In this document: piece by piece, positions 1 through 8,732 of the stretch
How the letters are laid out: each line of letters starts with the position of its first letter
Numbering within the stretch: the stretch's first letter is position 1
Assembly (NCBI GenBank): GCA_963806955.1
Contig: CAWDZG010000001.1
Coordinates: 884,944 to 948,943, forward strand
Source of the DNA: Gaiellasilicea sp963806955
Lineage (GTDB): Bacteria; Actinomycetota; Thermoleophilia; Gaiellales; Gaiellaceae
Reading direction: 5' to 3'
Length of the DNA stretch: 64,000 bases
The notes under the pieces: model-generated
The model's input: only the letters and a program-made list of their open reading frames with translations
What the model was told of the DNA's origin: nothing
Database searches by the model: none
Translations under genes and position numbers: made by a program

Positions 1-1940
1 GCGGCCGCCTCCCGGGCCTGACCCTGCAGCGTCTCGACCTCCGCGGCCAGCTCGCCGCGGCGCGTCTGTAGCTCCAGCAGAACGGCCTCGGCCGCCTCGC
101 CCGCGAACCAGAGCTCGCCGCGCTGCGGGTCGTAGCCGAAGCCCTCGTCGGTGACGGACGGCACGGTGGCCGCAAGGAGCGCATCGAGCGGGACGACGGG
201 CAGCTCCGCGACGCGTTCGGCCGGCTGCCGGCCGACGAGCACGGCGAGACTGCCGAGCCCCGCGTCGCAGGCGCGGCGCAGCAGCGCCAGACCGGCCTCG
301 GCGTCGTCGGCGACGATCGCGGACGCCCGCCAGGAGAGCGCAGCGGCGACGGCCCGCTCGCTGCCGGGCGCGACGTCGAGCAGCGAGAGCGCGAGCTGCG
401 CGCCCTCGTCGGCGAGCGTGCGCGCGGCGGGCGGGATCCCTTCGCGCTCGGCGAGCGAGCGCTCGAGGGCGGCGAGGCGCTCCTTGGCGAGCGCCGCGCG
501 GTCGGTGAGGTCGTCGCGTGCGTGCACCGCGGCGCGCGCAGCGGCGGTGGCCTCGTTCGCGGCGGCCTCGAGCTCTGCGGGCGACGGCCCGGAGCGTTTC
601 GCCGCGGCCTCCGCCTCGGCGAGCTCGACCCGCACGCCCTCGCGCAGCGCGCCGAGCGACTCGCTGCGCATCCCGATCCGCTCGCGGGCGGTGCCCAGGC
701 GGTAGAGCGCGGCCGTGGCGCCCTCGCGGCCGCCGGCCGCGTCGGCGAGCTCGGTCTCGATGCCGCGCCGCTGAGTGCGAAGCGTGTCGAGTTGCTCCTC
801 GGCGCGCGCGGCCGCGCCCCGCTCCAGCGCGGCGAGCCGTTCCTGTGCGGCACGGGCGCGCTCGGCGGCGCCTCCACTCTCGGCAGAGGCGGCCCGTGCG
901 CGGGCGGTCGCCTCCGCGGCCGCCTGCTCGAGCGCGAGCGTCGACGCGTCCGTCTGCTCGACCGCAGCCGCCTCGGCCTCGCCGAGGTCGCCCCGCAGGC
1001 GCGTGAGCAGTCCCTGCGCCCCCTCCTGCCGCAGCGCGATCCGCTCGGTCGCGCCCTGGAGCCGGTAGAGCGCCTTCACGGCTGCCTCGCGCCTGCCGGC
1101 AGCGTCGGCGAGCTCCTCCTCGGCGGCATGCCGCTCGGCGAGCAGGGCGGAGAGCTTCTCCTGGGCGCTGCGGCGCGCGAGCCCGGCCGCGGTCTTGCGC
1201 TCCTCGGCTGCGTCGCGGCGCGCGTCGGCGGCAGCGAGGTCGAGCTCGGCGATGCGCGCGCGCAGGCCGGCGATCTCGCCGACCAGCTTCTCGGCGCGCT
1301 CGGCCGCGGTGGCCTGCAGCGCGAGCGGGCGCAGGCGCTTGCGCACCTCGGCCTCGACGTCCTTGGCGCGCTCGACCTGGATCGCAACGCGGTTCAGCTT
1401 CAGCTCGGCGCGGTGCTTGCGCCGCTTGAACTTGCCGAGCCCGGCAGCCTCCTCGACGAGCTCGCGCCGCTCCTCGGGCTTCGAGGCGAGCACCGCCTCC
1501 ACCTTGCCCTGGCTGACGATCGAGTGCATCGAGCCGCCGAGGCCGACGTCGGCGAGCAGCTCGACGAGATCGGTGCGGCGCACCTGCGCGCGGTTCACGA
1601 GGTACTGACCCTCGCCGCCACGGTGGAGCCGCCGGGTGATCGAGACCTCGGAGAAGTCCAGTTCGGCCATCCCGCCGTCCTCGTTGTCGAAGACGAGCTC
1701 GACCTCGCAGCTCTCGGCGGGGGTTCGGCCCTCGGCGCCGTTGAAGAGCACGTCGTCGGGCTTCTCCGCGCGCAGCTCCGACGGCGTCAGCGAGCCGGCG
1801 GCCCAGACGATCGCGTCGGCGACGTTCGACTTGCCGGACCCGTTCGGGCCGACGACGACCGCCACGCCGGGCTCGAGCTTCAGCTCGAGCGTGTCCGGAA
1901 AGGACTTGAAGCCGCGCAGGCGGAGAGAGCGCAGATGCAC
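1..1940 (-). CDS. smc: Chromosome segregation ATPase SMC (N-terminal part; runs off the window)
   Basis: Only the first ~646 codons are inside the window; the gene continues beyond position 1. A GTG start at 1940 gives an N-terminus reading VHLRSLRLRGFKSF, typical of SMC, followed by the Walker A motif GPNGSGKSN at about residues 31-39. Downstream of the head half-domain the sequence is a long Ala/Glu/Arg-rich coiled coil, as expected before the hinge. SMC dimers with ScpA/ScpB entrap and organise chromosomal DNA. The gene lies downstream of rnc on the same strand, the usual rnc-smc order, here separated by a DsrE gene, a small Cys-containing gene and an opposing regulator. The signature and Walker B motifs lie outside the window and cannot be checked. 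Confidence 0.95.
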   Translation of the reverse strand, partial: MHLRSLRLRGFKSFPDTLELKLEPGVAVVVGPNGSGKSNVADAIVWAAGSLTPSELRAEKPDDVLFNGAEGRTPAESCEVELVFDNEDGGMAELDFSEVSITRRLHRGGEGQYLVNRAQVRRTDLVELLADVGLGGSMHSIVSQGKVEAVLASKPEERRELVEEAAGLGKFKRRKHRAELKLNRVAIQVERAKDVEAEVRKRLRPLALQATAAERAEKLVGEIAGLRARIAELDLAAADARRDAAEERKTAAGLARRSAQEKLSALLAERHAAEEELADAAGRREAAVKALYRLQGATERIALRQEGAQGLLTRLRGDLGEAEAAAVEQTDASTLALEQAAAEATARARAASAESGGAAERARAAQERLAALERGAAARAEEQLDTLRTQRRGIETELADAAGGREGATAALYRLGTARERIGMRSESLGALREGVRVELAEAEAAAKRSGPSPAELEAAANEATAAARAAVHARDDLTDRAALAKERLAALERSLAEREGIPPAARTLADEGAQLALSLLDVAPGSERAVAAALSWRASAIVADDAEAGLALLRRACDAGLGSLAVLVGRQPAERVAELPVVPLDALLAATVPSVTDEGFGYDPQRGELWFAGEAAEAVLLELQTRRGELAAEVETLQGQAREAA

Positions 1941-1994
1941 GCAGCGCAACCTAGCGGGCGCCGCGGACGGGGTCCGCGACGCCCCGCGGCGTTC

Positions 1995-2153
1995 CTACTG
2001 CTCCTCGGCCATCGCGAGCACGTCGTCCCGGCTCATCTTCCCGACCAGCTCGGGATGCGCCTCGCCGACGTGACGCTCGACCTTCTGGACGAGCTCGTCG
2101 TCGCCCTCGGCGCGAACGACCTCGCCGCACTCGCAGTTGATCACCTTGCCCAT
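1995..2153 (-). CDS. Small DUF1059-like protein
   Basis: A 52-residue protein starting MGKVINCECGE, with a Cys-x-Cys pair near the N-terminus, a central His (VERHVGEAHPEL) and a C-terminal MSRDDVLAMAEE helix. This pattern resembles the small DUF1059 family of actinobacteria and archaea, whose function is unknown; the Cys/His content suggests possible metal binding (inference). The ATG at 2153 is preceded by a purine-rich GAGGGGG stretch that can act as a ribosome binding site. It lies 13 bases after the stop of the upstream DsrE gene on the same strand, so the two are probably co-transcribed towards smc. Confidence 0.75.
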   Translation of the reverse strand: MGKVINCECGEVVRAEGDDELVQKVERHVGEAHPELVGKMSRDDVLAMAEEQ

Positions 2154-2166
2154 CTGCCACCCCCTC

Positions 2167-2517
2167 TCAGTACGTGAGCACCTTGTCGGCCTCGAGCACG
2201 AGCTCGACGAGGCGGGCCGGCAGCGCCGCCTCCGCCTGTCCGTTCGGCTCGAACCCCCGCGCCTTGCTGGACATGCCCGAGACATAGAACGTGCCGCCGT
2301 GCTCGACGATCGCGTCGTACGACTCCCGCAGGCTGCCGGTGCCGAGCCCGACGAGGCTGTCGAGCACGGGCTCCCGCAGGAGCTGGACGGAGTCGCCGGC
2401 GAGGAAGAGCGAGACGTCGTGCCCCTCCTCCGCGGCCGCGCGGCCGACGAGGAACCCGAGCGCCGCGCGTGTCGGCGCCTCGGGGCCGTGCGTGAGATTG
2501 ATCAGGAGCTTCGCCAT
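2167..2517 (-). CDS. DsrE family protein
   Basis: A 116-residue protein beginning MAKLLINLTHGPEAPTRAA, with the alternating beta/alpha pattern of the DsrE/DsrF/YchN fold. The central FLAGDSVQLL and the segment near the end (FYVSGMSSKARG) match positions conserved in DsrE-like proteins, where a Cys often sits; here that position is Ser/Gly, so a sulfur-relay role is doubtful. Family members act as sulfurtransferase subunits or as soluble homotrimers of unknown role. The start at 2517 is the first ATG and faces the SARP-like regulator across a 45-base divergent gap. It probably forms a small operon with the DUF1059-like gene. Confidence 0.85.
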   Translation of the reverse strand: MAKLLINLTHGPEAPTRAALGFLVGRAAAEEGHDVSLFLAGDSVQLLREPVLDSLVGLGTGSLRESYDAIVEHGGTFYVSGMSSKARGFEPNGQAEAALPARLVELVLEADKVLTY

Positions 2518-2562
2518 GCCGCGATTGTCCCTGCCCGCCGTTGCGGTTACCTTGGCGAAACC

Positions 2563-3285
2563 TTGGCGGAGACGCGGATCCAGCTCTGCGGCCGGCTCGT
2601 CGCCCGGGTGGACGGCCGGCGGATCGAGGACGAGCTGCCCGGGCGGCAGGGCCGGCTTGCCTTCGCGTTCCTCGCGCTCAACCGCAACCGGGCAGTTCCA
2701 CGCGACGAGCTCGAAGGAGCGCTCTGGGAGGAGCCCGGAGCATCGGACCGGCTCAGCCCGCTCCTCTCGAAGCTCCGCACCGCCGTGCCGCTGGAGGGCC
2801 GCGGCGAGGTTCGGCTCGCGCTGCCCGACGAGGCCTGGATCGACGTCGAGGCGGCCTCGGAGGGCCTGCACCGGGCGGAGAGCGCGGTCGCGCGGGGTGA
2901 CTTCGCGGCGGCCTGGAGCCCGGCCCGCGTCGCGCAGCACGTCGCGTTGCGGGAGTTCCTCGCCGGCGAGGACGCCCCGTGGATCGAGGAACAGCGGCGG
3001 CGGCTCGCGGAGATCCTCGTCCGCGCGCTCGAGCTCGTCGGTCGAGCGAGCCTCGAGATCGGCGGTGGCGAGCTCGACACCGCCGAACGCGCGGCCCGCA
3101 GCCTCATCGCCCACGCCCCCTACCGGGAGAGCGGCCACAGGTTGCTGATGGAGACGCTCGTCCTGCGCGGCAACACGGCCGAGGCGCTGCTCGTGTACGA
3201 CGCGCTCCGGCGGCGCCTGCGCGACGAGCTGGGGGCCGCCCCAAGCGCGCCGACGCAGGCGTTGCACCGCCGAATCCTGGGCTAG
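2563..3285 (+). CDS. BTAD/SARP-type transcriptional regulator (small)
   Basis: About 240 residues. The N-terminal ~85 residues form an OmpR-like winged helix of the SARP type (LCGRLVARVDGRRI..., then LNRNRAVPRDELEGALW). The rest is the all-helical bacterial transcriptional activator domain (BTAD), with the characteristic ending LLVYDALRRRLRDELGAAPSA. Such proteins activate transcription in actinobacteria. It lacks the NB-ARC and TPR parts of large AfsR proteins, so it is the minimal DNA-binding plus BTAD form. The likely start is TTG at 2563 because earlier in-frame codons would run into the divergent DsrE gene. Its target may be the adjacent DsrE/DUF1059 pair (inference from divergence). Confidence 0.85.
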   Translation: MAETRIQLCGRLVARVDGRRIEDELPGRQGRLAFAFLALNRNRAVPRDELEGALWEEPGASDRLSPLLSKLRTAVPLEGRGEVRLALPDEAWIDVEAASEGLHRAESAVARGDFAAAWSPARVAQHVALREFLAGEDAPWIEEQRRRLAEILVRALELVGRASLEIGGGELDTAERAARSLIAHAPYRESGHRLLMETLVLRGNTAEALLVYDALRRRLRDELGAAPSAPTQALHRRILG

Positions 3286-3410
3286 CTGCGGCCACCGGCG
3301 CCCCCACGCCGCGTGACCCCGACCTGCGTGCTCTCCCGGTCTGATCGTGCGTCCTGCAGCGCTCACCTTGACCTCTCGGGTGCGTCGCCCGCATCGGCCG
3401 CCAGGCCGAT

Positions 3411-3438
3411 TGACGCTCATCCGCAGGGATGAGCGTCA
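3411..3438. terminator. Bidirectional hairpin between convergent genes
   Basis: An inverted repeat with arms TGACGCTCATCC and GGATGAGCGTCA around a 4-base GCAG loop (12-bp perfect stem) lies between the regulator ending at 3285 (+) and rnc (-). The right arm overlaps the rnc stop codon. Position and symmetry suit a shared transcription terminator. There is no long T tract, as is common in high-GC actinobacteria. Confidence 0.7.
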
Positions 3439-4059
3439 GGCGTCGAGTGCGGCCAGTGCCACCTGGGCGGCCGCCTGCTCCGCGTCCTTCTTCGTCCGGC
3501 CCGTGCCCGTGCCGAGGGTCTCGCCGTCGATCTCGGCCGCGCACGAGAAGTGGCGCTCGTGCGCCGGGCCGTCGACGTCGATCACGAGGTAGTTGACCGA
3601 CCGGCCCGTCTTCGCGAGCGCTTCCTGCAGCTCGGTCTTGTGGTCGACGTGCGTCGTGCGGGCGTACTCGATCCGGTCGGAGAAGGCGGCCACGATCGCC
3701 GGTGCGATCGGCTCGTAGCCGTGCTCGAGGTAGAGGGCGGCGATCGCCGCCTCCAGCAGCGCCGCCGTGACGTTGCCGCTCTTGACGATCCGGGCGAGCT
3801 CCTCGCCCGCAAGCTCCTCGGCCGCCGCCTCGCCGAGGCGCTCGCCGAGGCGCAGCTCGCGGGCGACGGCGGCGCAGGACTGACGCGAGACCACGTGCGA
3901 CCGGATCTTCGCGAGGCGCCCCTCCGAGACGTCCGGATAGCGGTCGTAGAGCTCCCTCGCGATCGCGAGCTCGAGCACGCTGTCGCCGAGGAACTCCAGC
4001 CGCTCGTACGACGACGCCCGGTCGGGCGCCCACGACGTGTGCGTGAAGACGTGATCCAA
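3436..4059 (-). CDS. rnc: Ribonuclease III
   Basis: Cleaves double-stranded RNA in rRNA maturation and mRNA turnover. The signature ERLEFLGDSVLE is at about residues 19-30, followed by the rest of the RNase III catalytic fold. A double-stranded RNA-binding domain is at the C-terminus (TELQEALAKTGR ... GTGTGRTKKDAEQAAAQ). The TTG at 4059 gives 207 residues, shorter than the usual 225-250. The frame is open upstream and encodes a family-like segment (SELGRLIDALPSER), but no ATG, GTG or TTG occurs there before the acpP stop, so the true start may be a rarer codon. It follows acpP, as in most bacteria (plsX-acpP-rnc-smc). Confidence 0.93.
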   Translation of the reverse strand: MDHVFTHTSWAPDRASSYERLEFLGDSVLELAIARELYDRYPDVSEGRLAKIRSHVVSRQSCAAVARELRLGERLGEAAAEELAGEELARIVKSGNVTAALLEAAIAALYLEHGYEPIAPAIVAAFSDRIEYARTTHVDHKTELQEALAKTGRSVNYLVIDVDGPAHERHFSCAAEIDGETLGTGTGRTKKDAEQAAAQVALAALDA

Positions 4060-4123
4060 CCGCTCGCTCGGGAGCGCGTCGATCAGACGCCCGAGCTCGC
4101 TGGGGTCGCCGGTCGGGGCGCCG

Positions 4124-4369
4124 CTACTGGTGCGTGGAGACGTAGTCGACAGCCTGGCCGACGGTCGTGATCTTCTGCGCGTCCTCGTCCGAGATCTTGA
4201 TCCCGAACTGGTCCTCGAGCTCCATGATCAGCTCGACCAGGTCGAGTGAGTCCGCATCCAGGTCCTCCTGGAACGACGCTTCCTCGTTGATCTCGGTCTC
4301 CTCGACTCCGAGCTGCTCGGTCAAGACATCCTTGACCCGCTCGAACACTTCTTCACGCGTTGCTGCCAA
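4124..4369 (-). CDS. acpP: Acyl carrier protein
   Basis: An 81-residue acidic carrier of fatty-acyl chains during fatty acid synthesis. The phosphopantetheine attachment motif DADSLDLVELIM is present, and its Ser is the modified residue. The frame is open to 4393, but the TTG at 4369 is chosen because an AAGGAG ribosome binding site sits 5 bases upstream and the protein then begins at the conserved AATREEVFERVKDVL. It lies between plsX and rnc, the standard fatty acid/phospholipid cluster order. Confidence 0.97.
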   Translation of the reverse strand: MAATREEVFERVKDVLTEQLGVEETEINEEASFQEDLDADSLDLVELIMELEDQFGIKISDEDAQKITTVGQAVDYVSTHQ

Positions 4370-4405
4370 GACGACTCCTTGGTGGTTGGGCACAGAGCGC
4401 GCCGA

Positions 4406-5383
4406 TCATACAGTCGCCGGGGCCGCTCGTTCCGGCAGACGGGCGGTGAGACGGCCGACGACGTCGTGCTCGACTCCGCGCGCGGCGAGCCGGATCGCAT
4501 TCGCGATCGCGCGTGGCGACGAGTTGCCGTGGGCGATCACCGAGAGGCCCCGGAGGCCGAGCAGGTACGCGCCGCCGTAGGTCTCCGGGTCGAGCTGCTG
4601 CCGGAGCCGCCGCACGGCCGGACGGATCAGGAGACCGCCGAGCTTCCCCCGCGCGGACGCCGCGACTTCGTCCCGGATCGCATCGAGAACGGTCGCGATC
4701 GTGCCCTCGAGCAGCTTCAGCGCGATGTTGCCCGTGAACCCGTCGCAGACGATCACGTCGGCGGCGCCGGCGAGCAGGTCGCGGCTCTCGGCGTTCCCCG
4801 CGAACGCGAGCTCGCTGGCCGCGAGGAGCGCGTGCGCCTCGACCGTGAGCTGGTTGCCCTTCCCCTCCTCCTCGCCGATCGAGAGGAGACGCACTTCCGG
4901 CCGCCGGAGCTCGAGGATCTCCTCGGCGAAGATCACGCCCATGTAGGCGAACTGGAGCAGGTGCTCGGGGCGAGCGTCCGCATTCGCGCCCGAGTCGAGC
5001 AGCACGGAGGGCCCGCGGCGGGTGGGGATCGGCACAGCGATCGCCGGGCGCATCACGCCGGGGATGCGGCGCAGGTGGAGCAGGCCGGCGGCGAGCATCG
5101 CCCCGGTGTTGCCGGCCGAGACGACCGCATCGGCGTGACCCTCGGCGACCGCGACGTGAGCTGCGACCAGCGAGGAACGGGGCTTGCCGCGCACGGCCTC
5201 GGCCGGCTTCTCGTGCATCTCGATCACCTCGGCCGTCTCGACGAGCCGAAGGCCGCAGGTGTCGATCTCCTCCGAGCCGAAGAGCACCACCTCGATCCCG
5301 TCGGCGGCGGCCTCGAGCGCGCCGGCGACGATCTCCTCCGGAGTGCGATCGCCCCCCATCGCGTCGAGCGCGATTCTCGCCAA
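4406..5383 (-). CDS. plsX: Phosphate acyltransferase PlsX
   Basis: Converts acyl-ACP to acyl-phosphate, the donor for the first acylation of glycerol-3-phosphate. The N-terminal ALDAMGGD, the SAGNTGA motif, LLDSGANAD and the DGFTGNI segment are all hallmarks of PlsX. The TTG at 5383 places the conserved IALDAMGGD near the N-terminus and starts 3 bases after the rpmF stop, so the two are translationally close. About 325 residues, normal for the family. It may also link to the fatty acid kinase (fakA/degV) encoded near 20 kb, which likewise makes acyl-phosphate. Confidence 0.97.
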   Translation of the reverse strand: MARIALDAMGGDRTPEEIVAGALEAAADGIEVVLFGSEEIDTCGLRLVETAEVIEMHEKPAEAVRGKPRSSLVAAHVAVAEGHADAVVSAGNTGAMLAAGLLHLRRIPGVMRPAIAVPIPTRRGPSVLLDSGANADARPEHLLQFAYMGVIFAEEILELRRPEVRLLSIGEEEGKGNQLTVEAHALLAASELAFAGNAESRDLLAGAADVIVCDGFTGNIALKLLEGTIATVLDAIRDEVAASARGKLGGLLIRPAVRRLRQQLDPETYGGAYLLGLRGLSVIAHGNSSPRAIANAIRLAARGVEHDVVGRLTARLPERAAPATV

Positions 5384-5385
5384 GG

Positions 5386-5574
5386 CTACGGGGCGGGGGT
5401 GCGGAGCGGCTCGATCTCGCGGCCCTTGTACGTGTGGCACGTCGGGCAGACGCGGTGCGGCCGCTTGGGCTGATGGCAGGTCGGGCAGACGTTCACGCGC
5501 GGCGCTTCGATCCCGTGCTGCGCACGGCGCTTGTCGCGACGGGCCTTCGATGTTTTCTTCTTGGGGACTGCCAT
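5386..5574 (-). CDS. rpmF: 50S ribosomal protein bL32
   Basis: A 62-residue basic protein starting MAVPKKKTSKARRDKRRAQH, the classical L32 N-terminus. It has two CPTC zinc-ribbon knuckles, so this is the zinc-binding (C+) form. It directly precedes plsX, as in many bacteria. The yceD gene, usually immediately upstream of rpmF, is here displaced about 2.6 kb by an ABC-F gene and a ferritin-like gene. Confidence 0.97.
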   Translation of the reverse strand: MAVPKKKTSKARRDKRRAQHGIEAPRVNVCPTCHQPKRPHRVCPTCHTYKGREIEPLRTPAP

Positions 5575-5593
5575 GAGCGGCTGCCGAGTATAG

Positions 5594-7157
5594 CTACAGG
5601 GCGATCGATCTCGTGGGCGCGACGGCCTCCAGGAAGCGCCGGTCGTGCGAGACGACGACGAGCGTCCCCTCGTACGCCGCGAGCGCCGATTCGAGCTCCT
5701 CGATCGCCTCGAGATCGAGGTGGTTGGTCGGCTCGTCGAGCACGAGCAGGTTGACACCGGCCGCCATCAGCTCCGCGAGCTGGGCGCGCGTGCGCTCGCC
5801 CGGGGAGAGCGTCGCGCAGGGCCGCTCGACATGATCCGCGCCCAGGTTGAACTTCGCGAGCAGCGTGCGGGCCTCGACGGGCTGGAGGCTCGTGCGAGCC
5901 GTGAACGCGGCGAGCAGCGCCTCGCCGCCGTCGTAGGCGGTGCGGCGCTGGTCGAGCGTGCCAAGAACGGTTGCACGGCCGACCGTGCGTTGCCCGGCGG
6001 CGAGCGGCAGCTCGCCGAGGAGGAGCGCCAGCAGCGTCGACTTGCCGCTGCCGTTCGGGCCCGTGACGGCGACGCGCTCGCCCGGGACGAGGTCGAGATC
6101 GAGCGGGCCGAGCCGGAAGCCGCCCCGCACCGCAACAGCGCCCTCCAGCGACGCGACGCGGTCGCCCGGCCGGGGAGCCCCGCCGAAGGAGAGGTGGAGC
6201 TGCCACGGCTCGTACGGCTTCTCGACGTCCTCGACCCGCTCCAGCGCCTTCGCCGCCTGCCGGACCTTGCCGGCCAGCGCCTTCGTGGCGCGCCGGTCCG
6301 AGCCGCCCGAGGCGTGGGCGAGGAAGAGTCCCGCGCGCGCCTGGTTGCGCCGCGCGTGCAGGAGCGACTCGACCTCGCGCCGCCGCTCCTGCGAGTCCGC
6401 GAAGGCCGCGTACTGCTGCTCGCGCTCGCGCTTGCGGGCGGCTGCGTACTCGGCCCAGCCGCCCGCGTGCTCGCGCACCGTTCCCGTCCACGGGTCGATC
6501 TCCGCGATCCGCGTCACCGTCTGGTCGAGAAAGGCGCGGTCGTGCGAGACGACGGCGAGCCCGCCGCCGAAGCCGGCGACGAAGCGCTCCAGCCGGTCGA
6601 GGCCGTCGAAGTCGAGGTCGTTCGTCGGCTCGTCGAGCAGGAGCAGGTCGAAGCGCGAGAGCAGGATCGCCGCGAGGCCGGCGCGTGCCGCCTCGCCGCC
6701 CGAGAGCGTCGTCGTCTCCCGGTCGAGTGAGACCGGCAACCCGAGCTCCGCGCAGACCGCCCTCGCCCGTTGCTCGAGATCGCCGCCGCCCAGGGCGAGA
6801 AAGCGCTCGAGCGCGGCGGCGTAGGCGTCGGGGCTCCAGTCGGCGGTGTGCCGCTCGACTGCGGTCTCCGCCTCGGCGACACCGGTGCGGCGGGCGAGGT
6901 AGGCCAGTAGCGTCTCCCCCGCCACGCGGTCGTGCTCCTGGGGCAGATAGCCGACAGTGAGGCTCGCGGGCGTGCGCTCGACCGTGCCCTCGTCAGGCGG
7001 CGTCGAGACCGGCGAGCAGGCGGAGCAGGGTCGACTTGCCGGCGCCGTTCGGGCCGACGAGCCCGAGCCGGGAGCGCGGGCCGAGCGTCAGGTCGACGCG
7101 GTCGAGGACGGTGCGGGCGCCGAACGAGCGGACGACGCCCTGAAGCGAGACGCGCAA
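5594..7157 (-). CDS. ABC-F family ATPase (frame interrupted near 7000)
   Basis: A soluble protein with two ABC ATPase domains of the ABC-F type, which act on the ribosome. Walker A motifs GPNGAGKST (N-terminal half) and GPNGSGKST (C-terminal half), two LSxGE signatures and two LLLDEPTN(D/H)LD Walker B motifs are visible, joined by the charged linker rich in KREREQQ. The TTG at 7157 has a GGAGG ribosome binding site. The N-terminal segment hits a TGA at 6993-6995 shortly after the first Walker A. Removing one base near 7000 gives the expected LAGLDAPDEGTVERTP and restores one 520-residue protein. Either a sequencing error or a recent disruption; an error is more likely because both parts are well preserved. 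Confidence 0.85.
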
Positions 7158-7297
7158 GAGAGCCTCCAGAGGACACGAGAACGAGGACGGGGCGCCACGC
7201 CGGTCAGGTGTGCGGGCGCCGGAGCGAACGTCGATGTCTCGCGCTAGTCCGTCATGGGAGGGCGCCGGAGCGCCGGGACAGACTCTACCCGCTCACG

Positions 7298-7334
7298 CGG
7301 ACATGTCCCAGGGACAGTCCCTGGGACATGTCCG
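7298..7334. repeat. Perfect 18-bp inverted repeat (REP-like)
   Basis: The arms CGGACATGTCCCAGGGAC and GTCCCTGGGACATGTCCG flank a single A. It lies between the ferritin-like gene and the ABC-F gene, 14 bases after the ferritin-like stop codon. It could terminate that transcript, but the GGACATGTCC core is also found in a related palindrome inside rsmB near 28340, which suggests a dispersed repeat family. Confidence 0.75.
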
Positions 7335-7348
7335 GAGCGGCCGCCGGG

Positions 7349-8143
7349 TTAGGGCTTCAGGCCGGCCAGCTTGACGCGGGCGTCTCCCGTCCCCCGGAAC
7401 TCGAAGAAGCGGCCCGGCGCCGATCCCTGCTGCCCGAAGCCGACGCCGGCGCCGACGAGGGCGGCGACGTGCTGCTCGACCGAGGTCAACGGCGCCTGCA
7501 TGTAGGCGACGTTGTTCGGCAGCTTGCCCTGGAGCAGCCGTGCGAACGCGAGGTGCTGCGCCTCGACGCCGAGGATCTGTCCGGCGTAGCGGGCCTCGTC
7601 GTAGAGGCCGGCACGGGCGAAGATCGGGATCGCGACCGCGTAGGCGTTCACGAACACCGAGTCGGCGACCTCGATCGTCGCCGGCACGTTCTTCAGCCCC
7701 GAGCCGAAGAAGTCGTTCGGCAGCCAGAAGCGCGTGGCGAGCGGCTGGAAGCCCATGCCCTTGCCCATCGGGCTGTGGAGGAAGTCGTAGTGCTCGGCCT
7801 CGGCGGTGTTCGCCGCGCGGAGGACCTGGTCGACGGTCTTGATCGGGAGCCCGCCGAACGTGCCGGACTTCGGCAGCCGGTTGATCACGGCGGTCAGGTA
7901 GGTGACGGCGAGCGCCTCCGCGGTGGCGGCGGCGGTGCCGATCTCCTTCACGCTGTCGGACGTGCCGTGGGCGCCCCAGGCGACGCGCGCCGGGCCGAGC
8001 ACGCCAGCGCCGACTGCGGCGGCGAGCGTGGCCTTCTTCAGGATCGCGCCACGCGTCTGCTTCGAGACGGGGCTTTCCGCCAGCACGTTGTCCAGGACCT
8101 GGACGTCGTCTGCTGCGGTGAACGGCTTCGTGCTTTTGGACAT
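7349..8143 (-). CDS. Ferritin-like domain protein with N-terminal export-like segment
   Basis: 264 residues. After a short N-terminal region there is a hydrophobic segment (ATLAAAVGAGVLGPARVAWGA, about residues 37-57) that looks like a Tat/Sec signal or membrane anchor. It is followed by a four-helix ferritin-like domain with Glu/His positions (AANTAEAEHYDFL and GVEAQHLAFARLL). Proteins of this kind are common in Thermoleophilia and are usually annotated ferritin-like; their role, perhaps metal storage or oxidant protection outside the cytoplasm, is not established. The ATG at 8143 has an AAGGGAG ribosome binding site. It sits between yceD and the ABC-F gene and interrupts the usual yceD-rpmF order. 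Confidence 0.8.
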   Translation of the reverse strand: MSKSTKPFTAADDVQVLDNVLAESPVSKQTRGAILKKATLAAAVGAGVLGPARVAWGAHGTSDSVKEIGTAAATAEALAVTYLTAVINRLPKSGTFGGLPIKTVDQVLRAANTAEAEHYDFLHSPMGKGMGFQPLATRFWLPNDFFGSGLKNVPATIEVADSVFVNAYAVAIPIFARAGLYDEARYAGQILGVEAQHLAFARLLQGKLPNNVAYMQAPLTSVEQHVAALVGAGVGFGQQGSAPGRFFEFRGTGDARVKLAGLKP

Positions 8144-8215
8144 GGGACTCCCTTGGGGAGGAAGGACAGGGACGTCCAGCTTTTGTCCAAGATGTGTCGA
8201 AGTCAAACGCGACCG

Positions 8216-8725
8216 TCAGAGACGGTCGCGGAGCTCCTCCAGTGCCGACCAGCGCGGATCGGGGACGATCTCGTCGTGCGTATGCGGCTCGACGTTCAGG
8301 TCCTTGCCGCAGACGGGGCAGAGCCCGGCGCAGTCGGGCGCGTGCAGGATCTGCTCCGGCAGCGCCAAGGCGATCGTGTCGCGGGCCCACGCGGTGAGCT
8401 CGAGCTGATCCTCGACGACGTACTCGCTGCGGAGCTCCTCGTCCTCACCGGGGTTCGAGGCGTGGTACTCGCGCGCATCGACTCGCACGTCGACGACGGC
8501 GTCGGCCAGGCAGCGCATGCACGGTCCATGCAGGCGGACGTCGAAGGCGAGGCGCAGGTCGAGGCCGGTCGTCGCCTGGGCGACCGTGAGCGCCGCGTCG
8601 ATCTCCTGCGGCACGGGGAGATACCGGAGGCCACCGAGGTCGAACGGCTCCAGCTCGATCTGGACCGCGTCGCGGTGCTCCTCCCCCGGCCGGAGGCGGA
8701 GGCGGCGGAGCGGGAAGCGGGTCAT
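8216..8725 (-). CDS. yceD: YceD/DUF177 family protein
   Basis: 169 residues. It has the DUF177 pattern LHGPCMRCLADA at mid-protein and a C-terminal CAGLCPVCGKDLN cysteine cluster, together probably a zinc site. In plants and some bacteria the family is needed for 23S rRNA accumulation. In most genomes the gene immediately precedes rpmF; here the two are separated by inserted genes but remain on the same strand. The stop is 72 bases from the ferritin-like start. Confidence 0.9.
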   Translation of the reverse strand: MTRFPLRRLRLRPGEEHRDAVQIELEPFDLGGLRYLPVPQEIDAALTVAQATTGLDLRLAFDVRLHGPCMRCLADAVVDVRVDAREYHASNPGEDEELRSEYVVEDQLELTAWARDTIALALPEQILHAPDCAGLCPVCGKDLNVEPHTHDEIVPDPRWSALEELRDRL

Positions 8726-8732
8726 GGTCCTC

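Noticed and set aside
518..2177. Long plus-strand open frames of up to 551 residues opposite smc
   Set aside because: They are antisense shadows created by GC-rich codon use. Their composition is Arg/Gly/Ala/Leu-rich with no family motifs, and smc on the other strand has clear motifs.
2137..2562. N-terminal extension of the SARP-like regulator to 382 residues
   Set aside because: The extension is antisense to the DsrE gene and has no domain character. The DNA-binding domain begins directly after the TTG at 2563.
5386..7157. ABC-F gene considered as an antibiotic-resistance determinant
   Set aside because: The general two-domain architecture is shared by housekeeping ABC-F proteins. Nothing in the linker or neighbourhood points to resistance.
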